Part shown: positions 26,476-41,176 of the stretch, piece after piece
Numbering within the stretch: position 1 is the stretch's first letter
How the letters are laid out: every line of letters begins with the position of its first letter
Origin: Methylorubrum aminovorans
GTDB taxonomy: Bacteria > Pseudomonadota > Alphaproteobacteria > Rhizobiales > Beijerinckiaceae
Direction: 5' to 3'
DNA length: 64,000 bases
Assembly: GCF_022179725.1 (NCBI RefSeq)
Contig: NZ_BPRC01000001.1
Span: 744,001-808,000, forward strand
Notes under the pieces: model-generated
The model's input: only the letters and a program-made list of their open reading frames with translations
Database searches by the model: none
What the model was told of the DNA's origin: nothing
Made by a program: the position numbers and the translations under genes

Positions 26476-27558
26476 TCAGGAAGGAGGCGGCAGCGCCGGC
26501 AACGGTGTCAGCGCCGGATGGCTGGTGCAGAGCACCTTGAACAGGGCGCCCATGCCGCGCGGATCGGGATCGGTCAGGCGATGGATTGCGGTCTCAATCG
26601 CCCGCGCCTGATCCGGCGTGGCACGGACCTGCAGCCGCTCGGCGCGGGCGGCGAGGCCGAGCGACAGCAGGAAGTCGCGCTGTGTCACCGGGCCATGCAC
26701 GGCCATGCCCTCCGCAGCCGCCGCGCGGGCGAGCGCGCCGAAATCGACGTGCAGCGTCAGGTCCGCCTCGCCGGGCCGGCTCAGTGGATCGGCGTAGCGA
26801 TGCCCCGCGACGGCTTGAAAGGTGTCGCCGTAACCGGGCCGGTCGCCACCGTAATCGATAACGAGCAGGGCGCCGCACCTTGCGACGAGGCGAGGACCGA
26901 GATCGCGCAGGACCGTGAGGCCTTGGCTCGGCAGGGTCAGCACCGCGCCCTCCGGCGCCTCCGCCGTGAGCCGCGGGTCGGGCTCCGGATCGAGGCCGAA
27001 CGCGAGCGCGTCGCCTTCGACGGTCAGGCCGACGCGGCGTTCGCACCATCCGCGCCCCGTCCGCACGAACTGGCGAGCCGGCAGGGCGTCGAAGAACTCG
27101 TTGGCGATGACGAGCATCGGCGCGTCGGGCAGGCTCGCCACGGAATCGTGGAAGGTCGGCATGGCATCGATGAGCCGTTCCGCCTGGATCCGGCGCAAGC
27201 TCGGGCTGGTCTCGACGAGGTGGAGATCGAACTCGGCGCCGGCCGCGCGAAGCGCGCGCAGGGCGTCGGCCATCAGCGTGCCGCGGCCGGGTCCGAGTTC
27301 GACGAGGCAGGGCCGCTCGCCGGGGGCCATCATCGACAGGACCGCCGCCGCCCAGGCGCCGATCAGCTCGCCGAACATCTGGCTGATTTCCGGCGCGGTG
27401 ACGAAGTCGCCGCCCCGGCCGAAGGGATCGCGCGTGGCGTAGTAGCCGTGCAGCGGATGCCCGAGGCAGAGTGCCATGTAGCGGTCGAGGCCGATCGGCC
27501 CGTCCGCGCGAATCTCCCGCGCCAGAACCGCGAAGAGCGGCGTCGCCTCGGTCGTCAC
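26476..27558 (-). CDS. SAM-dependent methyltransferase, MidA/NDUFAF7 family
   Basis: The 360-residue protein has the family N-terminus I-G-L-D-R-Y-M-A-L-C-L, then HPLHGYYATRDPFGRGGDF and the SAM-binding loop VELGPGRGTLMADALRA. The human homologue NDUFAF7 dimethylates an arginine of respiratory complex I; the bacterial substrate is not settled. The start is a GTG at 27558, two bases after the lgt stop, so translation is probably coupled. ATG-type starts further upstream lie inside lgt and were rejected. Confidence 0.88.
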   Translation of the reverse strand: MTTEATPLFAVLAREIRADGPIGLDRYMALCLGHPLHGYYATRDPFGRGGDFVTAPEISQMFGELIGAWAAAVLSMMAPGERPCLVELGPGRGTLMADALRALRAAGAEFDLHLVETSPSLRRIQAERLIDAMPTFHDSVASLPDAPMLVIANEFFDALPARQFVRTGRGWCERRVGLTVEGDALAFGLDPEPDPRLTAEAPEGAVLTLPSQGLTVLRDLGPRLVARCGALLVIDYGGDRPGYGDTFQAVAGHRYADPLSRPGEADLTLHVDFGALARAAAAEGMAVHGPVTQRDFLLSLGLAARAERLQVRATPDQARAIETAIHRLTDPDPRGMGALFKVLCTSHPALTPLPALPPPS

Positions 27559-27560
27559 GC

Positions 27561-28451
27561 TCAGATCTGCCCGGCTTCGGCCTGGATCTCCGGCGCGGTC
27601 TGCCGGGGCCGCGTCACGCCGCGGGCGGCGAGCACGATGTAGACGAGGCCGACCAGCGCCATCGGCACGCAGAGCAGCATCCCCATGGTGACGCCGCCGC
27701 CGAGCGCGTTGACGTCCTGACCGAAGAGGAAGCCGAGTTGCCGGTCCGGCTCGCGGAAGAACTCGCAGAAGGTACGCGCTAGCGCGTAACCGAGCACGAA
27801 GATACCGCCGAGCAGGCCCGGCTTGCGGAAGCCGAAGCGGCGCACGGCCCACGCCATGACGACGAACAGCAGCAGCCCTTCGGTGGCCGCCTCGAAGAGC
27901 TGACTCGGGTAGCGCGGCACGTCGCCCCCGGTGGGGAAGACGACGGCATAGGGAAAGTCTGGAGCGGCGCGGCCCCACAACTCGCCGTTCACGAAATTGG
28001 CGATGCGCCCGAAGAACAGGCCGACCGGCACCACCACGGCGGCGATGTCGAGCATGGTGTAGCCGTTGAGCCCGCGCCCGCGGGCGAAGAGCAGCAGCGC
28101 CAGGATCGCGCCGAGGAACCCGCCGTGGAACGACATGCCGCCGTTGCGGATCGCAAGGATCTCCATCGGGTGATCCAGGTAGAGCGGCAGGTTGTAGAAC
28201 AGCACGTAGCCGATCCGCCCGCCGAGCACGACACCGAGCGCGACCCAGACGATCAGGTCGTCGATGTCGGTGAGCGTCGGACGCTTGACCACGCCCCAGA
28301 GAGAATCCGCCGCCACCAGCCGGCGCGCGTAGAACCAGCCGCCGACGAGCCCCGCGATGTAGGACAGGGCGTACCACTTGATCTCGACGGGTCCGATCGA
28401 GACCGCGACCGGATCGATGGCCGGGAAGGGGAGGGCGAGAAGCGGCGGCAT
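27561..28451 (-). CDS. lgt: Prolipoprotein diacylglyceryl transferase
   Basis: The 296-residue inner-membrane enzyme transfers diacylglycerol to the lipobox cysteine of prolipoproteins. The family segments GGRIGYVLFYNLPLYL, GMSFHGGFLGA (His), GRIANFVNGELWGR (the Lgt signature) and YPSQLFEA are in order, with seven predicted helices. It heads the lgt - methyltransferase - pgeF run. A lipoprotein substrate candidate in this window is the L,D-transpeptidase at 37.0 kb. Confidence 0.93.
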   Translation of the reverse strand: MPPLLALPFPAIDPVAVSIGPVEIKWYALSYIAGLVGGWFYARRLVAADSLWGVVKRPTLTDIDDLIVWVALGVVLGGRIGYVLFYNLPLYLDHPMEILAIRNGGMSFHGGFLGAILALLLFARGRGLNGYTMLDIAAVVVPVGLFFGRIANFVNGELWGRAAPDFPYAVVFPTGGDVPRYPSQLFEAATEGLLLFVVMAWAVRRFGFRKPGLLGGIFVLGYALARTFCEFFREPDRQLGFLFGQDVNALGGGVTMGMLLCVPMALVGLVYIVLAARGVTRPRQTAPEIQAEAGQI

Positions 28452-28585
28452 CGACGGCCCACGAGCGGCTGACGGTTTCGGAAGGCGCGCCGCATTGGAC
28501 CCGCGCCCGGTGAGGCGTCAAGGCGGGGCGTCGTTGCGCGCGCGCCGCGACGCGCGCAATCTCGCCAACCTTGTTGGGGGGAGTC

Positions 28586-32278
<3,693 letters not shown>

Positions 32279-32303
32279 GCGCGGTCTCGGACATCGCTCG
32301 TCC

Positions 32304-32336
32304 GTCATCGCGAGGCGGAAACACCGTAGCGATCAA
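32304..32336. repeat. GTCATCGCGAGG-family repeat, degenerate single copy
   Basis: GTCATCGCGAGGCG at the left and GTAGCGATCAAG at the right match the ends of the repeat seen at 18770-18855 and 55225-55253. It lies in the convergent gap between the secreted unknown and the SleB-type gene. Confidence 0.55.
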
Positions 32337-32348
32337 GCGGATGGCGGA

Positions 32349-33263
32349 TCAGGTCTGGTTGGGCTTCAACTGATAGAAGATGTGCCGGCCGATCATGTCC
32401 TTGCGCTTGAGCCGGCGCGACCAGCCGGGGCGCACGTAGTCGGCGTGGTAGTGGGTCGCGCCGCCGACTTCGGTGACATAAGTCTTGCCCTCGATCACCG
32501 CGCTGGCGACGCGGGTGGCGCTGCGCCAGGACTCGGCATCGGTGATGCGCAGCGACTTGCCCTCGCAGGCGAAGGAGAACTGGCAGCCCATGAAGCGGTG
32601 GCGGTTCTGGTAGACGACGCCGCAGACCGAGGCTGGATAGAGGCCGCTCTTGACGCGGTTCAGCACCACTTGGGCGACCGCCGCCTGTCCCTCCTCGGGC
32701 TCGCTGCGGGCCTCGAAATAGACGGCCTCGGCGAGGCAGCGCTGCTCGCGGTCCATCGCATCCGGGTTGATCAGGTCGGCATAGTGGGACTTGGTCTCCG
32801 GCGCCGACATCTGCGGATCGAGGGCGGAGGGGCCGCGGTCGAGGCGGGCCGAGAAGCCGGGCAGCGAGAGGTTCGACGCGGCCACCTCGATCGGGGTCGC
32901 GTCGGCGGGAGCCGGCGTCACCGACGACAGGGCGACGGCGCGGGGTGTGGCGGGGGTGGCGCCGTCCGAGTCGGCGAGAGCGGGGAGGCCGTCCTCCCCC
33001 GGCTCGGCCTCGTGCGGCGCGCCGGGTGCCACGAGTCCGGCATCGATGACGTCGGGGCTCCACGAGGTCGAGGCCACAAGCGCACCAGTGACGGCAACAT
33101 CGCGCTCCGAGAGCCGATCGGGCCGAAGCGTCGCATCGGTGCCCGCGGTGGCGGTAAAGGAAACCAGCAAACCACTCGCCAGCATCCACGGCACCACGGC
33201 CGAGACGATCCAGCGGGGGCCGAGGCCCAGGCCTCGAACGCGCCTCGTACGCACCGCCGACAC
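32349..33263 (-). CDS. Cell wall hydrolase, SleB/CwlJ (Hydrolase_2) family
   Basis: The protein has an N-terminal membrane anchor or signal (WIVSAVVPWMLASGLLVSFT), a long disordered Pro/Ala linker (about 45-165) and a C-terminal hydrolase domain. The domain shows CLAEAVYFEARSEPEEGQAA with the catalytic Glu, VVLNRVKSGLYPASVCGVVY and C-Q-F-S-F-A-C-E-G-K. Family members are lytic transglycosylases or amidases that open peptidoglycan. The start is a GTG at 33263, with 304 residues; a later start just before the anchor is possible. Confidence 0.85.
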   Translation of the reverse strand: MSAVRTRRVRGLGLGPRWIVSAVVPWMLASGLLVSFTATAGTDATLRPDRLSERDVAVTGALVASTSWSPDVIDAGLVAPGAPHEAEPGEDGLPALADSDGATPATPRAVALSSVTPAPADATPIEVAASNLSLPGFSARLDRGPSALDPQMSAPETKSHYADLINPDAMDREQRCLAEAVYFEARSEPEEGQAAVAQVVLNRVKSGLYPASVCGVVYQNRHRFMGCQFSFACEGKSLRITDAESWRSATRVASAVIEGKTYVTEVGGATHYHADYVRPGWSRRLKRKDMIGRHIFYQLKPNQT

Positions 33264-33360
33264 TCCACGCTCACAAGTGGCCGGAGCCCGCAGCTTAAGC
33301 CAAGCTGGAGCAGCCGTTCCTCACGCGTGGAGTTTAATCGCGAACGTGGTTGCCGGACGG

Positions 33361-33618
33361 TTAAGGAGCCGGGCGGCCGTGACGCTGAGCCAAGCTGTTC
33401 ACCAGGACCGCGGCGTAGCCGCTGGCGTTCTGCGAGGCGATGATCGCCCGGCCGGCTTCGCGCTCGTTCCGGTCGGCCTCGAGGTAGACGAGCCCGATCA
33501 CACCTGTGGCGGCGGCCAAAGTCGCGAGGATCCAGAGATAGGCAGCCTGCATCGCCCGGTGACCGGGAATGATGGCGCGATGATCGAGGAGGGCCGTGGG
33601 GGAGTCGGGATGCGACAT
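33361..33618 (-). CDS. Small single-pass membrane protein, unknown
   Basis: The 85-residue protein has one hydrophobic helix (QAAYLWILATLAAATGVIGL) near residues 24-44. A charged segment (EADRNEREAGRAII) and a short polar tail follow. I do not recognise the family. It stands alone between the SleB-type gene and ppdK, all on the minus strand. Codon use is normal for the window, which supports it as a real gene. Confidence 0.6.
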   Translation of the reverse strand: MSHPDSPTALLDHRAIIPGHRAMQAAYLWILATLAAATGVIGLVYLEADRNEREAGRAIIASQNASGYAAVLVNSLAQRHGRPAP

Positions 33619-33766
33619 GGCTTGAAGTCCCGCGGGTGCCCTGGCCGGAAGACCGATCGGCGCTCGCCGCGCTGGGGTCTTCCGCTAGCAGGTAACGTGC
33701 CCCGACAACACGGGTTCAGCGGGCTGTCCGCAAAATTATTGCGAAGCTTGCTCGCTTCCCGGAAGC

Positions 33767-33791
33767 CCCCGCGGGCTGGGAGCCCGCGGGG
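33767..33791 (-). terminator. GC-rich hairpin downstream of ppdK
   Basis: CCCCGCGGGCT and AGCCCGCGGGG form a perfect 11-bp stem with a 3-nt loop, 29 nt after the ppdK stop. There is no T-run, so it may act as an RNA-stabilising 3' end or a weak terminator. Confidence 0.5.
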
Positions 33792-33819
33792 TCGTCGTCA
33801 ACAGTCTCGGGCGTCCGTC

Positions 33820-36486
<2,667 letters not shown>

Positions 36487-36773
36487 CAGTCTCTCCGCTG
36501 GACGGATCCGGCGACCTGAGCGCCGCTCACGCGGGCGTGGCGCATCTCCTGTCGCAGTGCAAGGATAAGCTTCGTGCCACTCCTCGGTGAGGAGTGACGA
36601 TGTGTTGGCTCTGTCAGAGCCTAGCGCGCCGGCTCAAAAAGGGGAGTGCGCCCGGCGCAGAAGAGCACGGGGCGGCCAAGGTTGCGCTGCAAAAAGCCAG
36701 TTCCATCGGAGTTCCGGCGGATCGCCAACCAGCGCGAACCTTCGCTTCTTCGACAGTCGCGGGTCGCTCACCG

Positions 36774-36926
36774 TCAGGAGAAATGGCGCAGGACGCCCAG
36801 CCCGATCAGCCCAACGACGATCAGATAGATCGCGACGATGTAGTTCAGCAGCCGCGGCGCGATCAGGATCAGAATGCCCGCCAGGATCGCGATAATCGGC
36901 TGGAGATGCGAGATGGTGATGGTCAT
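36774..36926 (-). CDS. DUF3096-type membrane micro-protein
   Basis: The ATG at 36926 opens a 50-residue ORF: MTITISHLQPIIAILAGILI continuing into LIAPRLLNYIVAIYLIVVGL and ending LRHFS. Two hydrophobic segments are separated by P-R-L-L-N-Y. This matches the pattern of the short DUF3096 family of small inner-membrane proteins. No function is known. It lies between ppdK and the L,D-transpeptidase on the same strand, and its Shine-Dalgarno is weak. Confidence 0.7.
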   Translation of the reverse strand: MTITISHLQPIIAILAGILILIAPRLLNYIVAIYLIVVGLIGLGVLRHFS

Positions 36927-37034
36927 GGACAGGTGGTCGGGCGCGTTCCCGCGGCCAAGCTTGGCCGCAGGGTAAGGACGCTCGACAAGCGCAGAAGGTT
37001 CCCCGACGCGGCCCGGATCGGGCAGGGCCCTCGA

Positions 37035-37679
37035 TCAGACGCGGTACTTGCCGCTGCGCTTGACCACCACGCGGGCACCGACGGGGACGCGCTCGTAGAG
37101 ATCGACGATGTCCTCGTTGAGCATGCGCACGCAGCCCGAGGACATCTGCTCGCCGATGCTCCAGGGCTCGTTGGTGCCGTGGATGCGGAAGAGCGTGTCG
37201 CGGTTGCCGTTGTAGAGGTAGAGCGCGCGCGCACCGAGCGGGTTGTCGAGGCCGCCCTTGCGCGACCGCTCGATGCCGGGATTGAGCGAGACCATCGTCG
37301 TGGTCGGGCTCCAATCCGGCCACACGCCCTTGCGGCCGACCCGCGCGTCGCCCTTCCACGAGAAGCCCGCCTTGCCGACGCCGACACCGTATTGAAGCGC
37401 CGTGCCGCCCTCCTGCACCAGGGCGAGCTGGCGCTTGTCGATGTCGACGACAATCGTCCCCGGCGCCTCGGGGCCGTTATAGGCGACCTCCTGGCGGCGG
37501 TATTTCGGGTCGATCCGCGACCGGTCGACGAGCGGCACGTCGAACGGCTTGTCGGGCATCGAGCCGATGTACCAAGCGGCATCATCATCGCCGCCGGCCA
37601 TCGGACCCGGCTTCGACGATTGACAGGCCGCGAGCGGGACAAGGCAGATCGCGGCGAGCATCACACGGCGGGTCGCCAT
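37035..37679 (-). CDS. L,D-transpeptidase (YkuD family), probable lipoprotein
   Basis: From the ATG at 37679 the protein has 214 residues with a lipoprotein signal (MLAAICLVPLAACQSS; lipobox cysteine C19). The YkuD core contains VGVGKAGFSWKG, VWPDWSPTTTM, FRIHGTNEPWSIGEQ and the nucleophile in SSGCVRMLNEDIVDLYE. It resembles the L,D-transpeptidase at 22.7 kb segment by segment, so the two are paralogues, one soluble and one lipid-anchored. An in-frame start at 37775 would bury the signal sequence and was rejected. Confidence 0.88.
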   Translation of the reverse strand: MATRRVMLAAICLVPLAACQSSKPGPMAGGDDDAAWYIGSMPDKPFDVPLVDRSRIDPKYRRQEVAYNGPEAPGTIVVDIDKRQLALVQEGGTALQYGVGVGKAGFSWKGDARVGRKGVWPDWSPTTTMVSLNPGIERSRKGGLDNPLGARALYLYNGNRDTLFRIHGTNEPWSIGEQMSSGCVRMLNEDIVDLYERVPVGARVVVKRSGKYRV

Positions 37680-37916
37680 CCGAACCGGGGTGAAGGCGGC
37701 CGTGCCAGCGGTTTTGGGGGCAGCCATGGCGGCTCCTGTCGCCGCCGCGGCGGGCGGGTTAGCGTTGCACATCATCCGCCATGACTACCCGCCTCAGGGT
37801 CGAACAGGTGTGACTTCAGGGCCGCATCGGGTGAGGAACGTTGCCGTGAGGCCGCCTCGTCGAGGGCAAGCGCCGCCTTATCTGCAGCGCACAACCGCGT
37901 GAGCCGGAGGGAAAGG

Positions 37917-38360
37917 ATGCCCGAGACCGAGACCCAACTCGTCGATGAGGCCGGTGCCGCGATCGCGACGCTCGCGCCGGCGATTCATCTCGACCATTGC
38001 GTCATCCACGTCTCAGACTGGGCGCGCGCGTCGGCGTTCTACCGGGACGTGCTGCAGGCCGAGGTGATCCCCTTCGGAAAGGGCGTGGTGTTTCGCTTTG
38101 GCGGCGTTCAGCTCAACGTGCACGGCCCCGGCCAGGTCGGCACGCCGCGCGCCCGCGAGCCCGTCATGCCCGGCGGCAGCGACCTATGCTTTCGCTGGTC
38201 GGGCACGATCGAGGAGGCGATGGCGCATCTCGCCGCCCATGGCGTCGCGGTTGAGCTCGGTCCGGTTGAACGCAACGGTGCGGCCGGGCAGGGCGTAAGC
38301 GTCTACTTTCGCGACCCGGACGGCTCGCTCCTCGAGTTCATCACATATCCGACGCCCTGA
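37917..38360 (+). CDS. VOC (glyoxalase/bleomycin-resistance) superfamily protein
   Basis: The 147-residue protein has the paired beta-alpha-beta-beta-beta modules of the VOC fold. HLDHCVIHVSDWARASAFYR opens module one with a metal-ligand His, and V-Y-F-R-D-P-D-G-S-L-L-E-F closes module two with a Glu ligand. It could be a dioxygenase-like, lyase or resistance protein; the sequence does not decide. The ATG at 37917 follows GGAGGGAAAGG, preferred to a GTG at 37899. Confidence 0.82.
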   Translation: MPETETQLVDEAGAAIATLAPAIHLDHCVIHVSDWARASAFYRDVLQAEVIPFGKGVVFRFGGVQLNVHGPGQVGTPRAREPVMPGGSDLCFRWSGTIEEAMAHLAAHGVAVELGPVERNGAAGQGVSVYFRDPDGSLLEFITYPTP

Positions 38361-38437
38361 CCTTGGGGTCGATCCCCCATGGATCGCGGAAATAGATCGT
38401 CCGCGAAGCGTCTGAGCGGGATCAACCCAGCACCCCA

Positions 38438-38887
38438 TCAGGCGCTGCCGACCCGCTCGGCCAAGCGCTGATTGGTCTGCTCCAGGCGCAGCGCGAGTTC
38501 CCGCATCACGGCGATGCCGATCTGCGGAAACTGCGCGAGCAACTCGATGAACACGTCGCGGTCGATCCGCAGGGCCGTCGTGGGCGTGTCGGCGATCACG
38601 GTCGCCGAGCGCGGCTGATCGGCCAGGATGCCCATCTCGCCGAGAAGGGCGTTGGGGCCGAGCAGGGCGAGGCGCACCGGGCCCATCGGACCGTCGATCG
38701 AGACGGCGGCAGACCCTTCGAGGATGAGGTAGGCGGCATCGGCGGCCTCGCCCCGCGCAAAGAAGGCCTGTCCCGCCTCGAAATGCACCCGCTCACTGGT
38801 AAAAGCGAGAAGCTTGAGGCGCGACGGCTCCACCTCGCGAAACAACGGCACCTGCCGTAGGGACGTCACCTCGTTGTCGAGGGTCAT
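38438..38887 (-). CDS. Cyclic nucleotide-binding (cNMP/CRP-like) domain protein without a DNA-binding domain
   Basis: The 149-residue protein is a single cNMP-binding beta-roll. FREVEPSRLKLLAFTSERVH begins it, FFARGEAADAAYLILEGSAA follows, and LLGEMGILADQPRSATVIAD covers the phosphate-binding cassette with its conserved Glu and Arg. A C-terminal helix follows. There is no HTH, so it is not a CRP/FNR-type transcription factor by itself. Its partner is unknown. A GTG at 38893 is an alternative start. Confidence 0.82.
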   Translation of the reverse strand: MTLDNEVTSLRQVPLFREVEPSRLKLLAFTSERVHFEAGQAFFARGEAADAAYLILEGSAAVSIDGPMGPVRLALLGPNALLGEMGILADQPRSATVIADTPTTALRIDRDVFIELLAQFPQIGIAVMRELALRLEQTNQRLAERVGSA

Positions 38888-39040
38888 GGACACACTCCGA
38901 TCCGCCTCCAGGGCTGCAGGCGGAAAGGCCCGCGGGTAGACGCACGGGCGGATCGTGTCAAAACCGCTGCGTCCTCGCCTGCTCCGGGCTCAGCAGGCTA
39001 CGCTGACGGCAGCGCCGTATCGGCACGATAGTGCCGATAG

Positions 39041-39277
39041 TCAGGACTCGCGCCGGGTGGACAATCCGAGTTCGCCGGAGCCCGGCGGACCGCGCTTGGC
39101 ACTCGCATTCGGCTGCGGCGAATCGACAGGCTCCTCGTTCGTCGTCGGTGTCAGACTGTCTTCCGGCGCAGGCATCGCCGGCAGCGGCGACCTGTTCGGC
39201 TCGGGAAGACCGGACACCCCGTTCGCCGAAGCGGGCTTCGCCATGAGTGAACGCTTTACCATATATCGGTTCGTCAT
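39041..39277 (-). CDS. Small Pro/Ser-rich protein, unknown
   Basis: The 78-residue ORF starts with an ATG preceded by AGGAGCGGGG, a good Shine-Dalgarno. It is rich in Pro, Ser and Glu (LPEPNRSPLPAMPAPEDSLT) and likely disordered. Third-position GC is fairly high but the protein has no recognisable domain. A plus-strand ORF of 129 codons overlaps it and is less convincing. An internal start at 39244 is possible. Confidence 0.45.
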   Translation of the reverse strand: MTNRYMVKRSLMAKPASANGVSGLPEPNRSPLPAMPAPEDSLTPTTNEEPVDSPQPNASAKRGPPGSGELGLSTRRES

Positions 39278-39406
39278 CCCCGCTCCTGATGGTGCTGGAC
39301 GGCCTGTGGAGACCTGTTCACAACTCCGCGCAACGCGCGGGTGAGAGCAGACCTAACGTTTGGACGAAACAGGTGTTTCCCGGACCGCGGCCGCGGATAC
39401 GGCCAA

Positions 39407-39431
39407 GGAACAATCGAAAGGGATGACGGTT
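39407..39431 (+). promoter_or_regulatory. EcfG-type general stress promoter upstream of the KGG-repeat gene
   Basis: GGAAC (39407-39411) and GTT (39429-39431) are separated by 17 nt. The consensus for EcfG in alphaproteobacteria is GGAAC, 16-17 nt, then CGTT; here the base before GTT is G. The -10 box lies 36 nt before the chosen ATG. Confidence 0.65.
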
Positions 39432-39467
39432 GAGGAGGGTGTGAAGATTTTGCCTGAGGAGGCGCTG

Positions 39468-39656
39468 ATGGCATCTGGTAATTCCACCTCGAAGCGAGGT
39501 TTCGCTTCCATGAATATCGAACGGCAGCGCGAGATCGCCAGTAAGGGTGGTCGGTCGGTGCCCGCCGAGAAGCGTTCCTTCTCGCAAGATCGTGAATTGG
39601 CTTCTTCGGCTGGCCGCAAGGGCGGTCAATCGACAGGCCGCACGGGCGAGGCCTAA
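39468..39656 (+). CDS. KGG-repeat stress-induced protein
   Basis: The 62-residue protein contains the KGG motif twice (REIASKGGRSVPAEKRSFSQ, then SAGRKGGQSTG) after R-G-F-A-S-M-N-I-E-R-Q. Small hydrophilic KGG/GGN proteins of the YciG group are typical general-stress proteins. The ATG at 39468 has a GAGGAG Shine-Dalgarno, and an EcfG-type promoter lies just upstream. The longer start at 39360 would precede that promoter and is therefore unlikely. Confidence 0.85.
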   Translation: MASGNSTSKRGFASMNIERQREIASKGGRSVPAEKRSFSQDRELASSAGRKGGQSTGRTGEA

Positions 39657-39772
39657 TTCGGCCGAGGCGGCTCCGGGCGTGTCGCTCGCGCTCGACCGCC
39701 CGGCCCTTCAAAAAATGAAATATAATTTCTACTACGGGCGCCTCGGGCGTCTGTTTGTTTTTGTGTCTGCTT

Positions 39773-40246
39773 TCAGATTACCGAGTCGGCACGCGCCAGT
39801 TCGCGCCATTTGACCACGAGGTCTTCGAAGACGCGGAGTTCGGCCTCGTCGAGCCGACCTAACGTTCGCGCGACATAGGCAGCCTGCGCGGTGATGCCTC
39901 GGGCTGCGATCTCCGCCCCCGCCGGAGTCAGGTGAAGCGCGTGGGAACGGCGGTCGCCGGGAATCGGACGCCGCTCGACGAGCCCGGCTTCGACCAGACG
40001 ATCGATCAAACCCGACACATTGCCTTTCGTGACATAGAGCCGTGCGGCCAGCTCCTGCTGCGTCAGCCCTTCACGCTCGCTCAGGGTCGACAGCACGTCG
40101 AATTGCGGAATCGACAGTCCGAGCTCTCTCAGTTCCCCGGCCACGGCGGCGGTGACGCGCCGACTCAGACGGATGAACCGGAACCAGACCCGTAGGGGAT
40201 CCACGGGTTCGGCGCTCGACGCGGGACGGGCTTGACGCTCGGACAT
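39773..40246 (-). CDS. MarR-family transcriptional regulator
   Basis: The 157-residue protein has a MarR winged helix: LSIPQFDVLSTLSEREGLTQ, QELAARLYVTKGNVSGLIDR and the wing PGDRRSHALHLTPAG. N- and C-terminal helices for dimerisation flank it. It is divergent from the DUF1499 gene at 40369, a possible target. The ATG at 40246 (MSERQARPASS) is preferred because longer starts add basic sequence. No ligand can be inferred. Confidence 0.87.
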   Translation of the reverse strand: MSERQARPASSAEPVDPLRVWFRFIRLSRRVTAAVAGELRELGLSIPQFDVLSTLSEREGLTQQELAARLYVTKGNVSGLIDRLVEAGLVERRPIPGDRRSHALHLTPAGAEIAARGITAQAAYVARTLGRLDEAELRVFEDLVVKWRELARADSVI

Positions 40247-40368
40247 GTCCGTCCAGCTTGTAGCAGAGGGTTTCACGCCGGACAGCCGAGTGGCGCGGTT
40301 CACCCCCAACCTGTAGACTGCTCGGCAACCAATCCGCATCTCGTACTCCATCTCGTCATTCCAGGGTC

Positions 40369-41148
40369 ATGCGTCGTCAGCTTCTCGATGAACCGGTGAC
40401 GCGGGCCGGCCGCTATGCGCGGACGCTGGCCCTGTTCTCCCTGATCGTCACCGCCATGGCGGTGCTGATCGTGCGCAGCCCGTCGGCCGAGCCGACTCCG
40501 GCCCTCGCCGTGCTTGGCAGCGGGATCATCCTCTCCGTCGTCGCAGTGGCCCTCGCCGTGTTCGCGATGGTGAGGGTCTGGCGCGACGGCGCGGGCGGCC
40601 TTGGCGCGGCTGTCGGCGGCCTGTTCCTGGCAAGCCTCGTCCTGGCCTATCCGGCCTATGCTGCGCTCAAAGGCGTGCGCCTGCCCGCTCTCACGGATGT
40701 CTCGACGGATACCGAGCGCCCGCCCGCCTTCTCGCGCTCGCGCCTCGCTTTTGCCGCCCGCGACGGTCGCTACCCGCCCGAGCCCGGACCTGCGACGCGG
40801 GACGCGCAACGAGCGGCCTATCCGCAGATCGCCCCGCTGACCCTCGACGTCGAGGCTGACGAGGCCTTCGAGCTGGCACGCAAGGCGGCGGTGAATCGCA
40901 AGTGGCAGATCATCGAGGCGATCCGGCCCGGCGGACGGATCGGCAACGGCCGCATCGAGGCCGTGGCCCATACCCGTATCCTGAACCTGCCTGCCGACAT
41001 CACCGTGCGGGTGCATCCGCGGGCGGACGGTGCCCGCATCGACGTGCGCTCAGCCTCCCGGATCGGCGACCGCGATTTCGGCGACAATGCCGATCGCATC
41101 CGCTCCTACCTGGACGAGGTCGCCAATCTCGCCATCGCCCTGAAATAG
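40369..41148 (+). CDS. DUF1499 membrane protein
   Basis: The 259-residue protein has three hydrophobic segments in residues 20-100. A soluble DUF1499 domain follows, with Y-P-Q-I-A-P-L, A-F-E-L-A-R-K-A-A, RIEAVAHTRILNLPADITVR and D-V-R-S-A-S-R-I-G-D-R-D-F-G-D-N-A-D-R-I. The R-S-x-S-R-x-G-x-x-D-x-G-x-N segment is the domain's hallmark. Function is unknown. It is divergent from a MarR regulator and converges on the MBL-fold gene. Confidence 0.85.
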   Translation: MRRQLLDEPVTRAGRYARTLALFSLIVTAMAVLIVRSPSAEPTPALAVLGSGIILSVVAVALAVFAMVRVWRDGAGGLGAAVGGLFLASLVLAYPAYAALKGVRLPALTDVSTDTERPPAFSRSRLAFAARDGRYPPEPGPATRDAQRAAYPQIAPLTLDVEADEAFELARKAAVNRKWQIIEAIRPGGRIGNGRIEAVAHTRILNLPADITVRVHPRADGARIDVRSASRIGDRDFGDNADRIRSYLDEVANLAIALK

Positions 41149-41176
41149 CCGGCACCGGCGCGCGCCGTGCGGCCCC

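Noticed and set aside
39468..39772. AT-rich stretch after the KGG gene as a possible foreign insertion or origin
   Set aside because: Only about 60 bp is AT-rich, with no repeats, integrase or att-like duplication.
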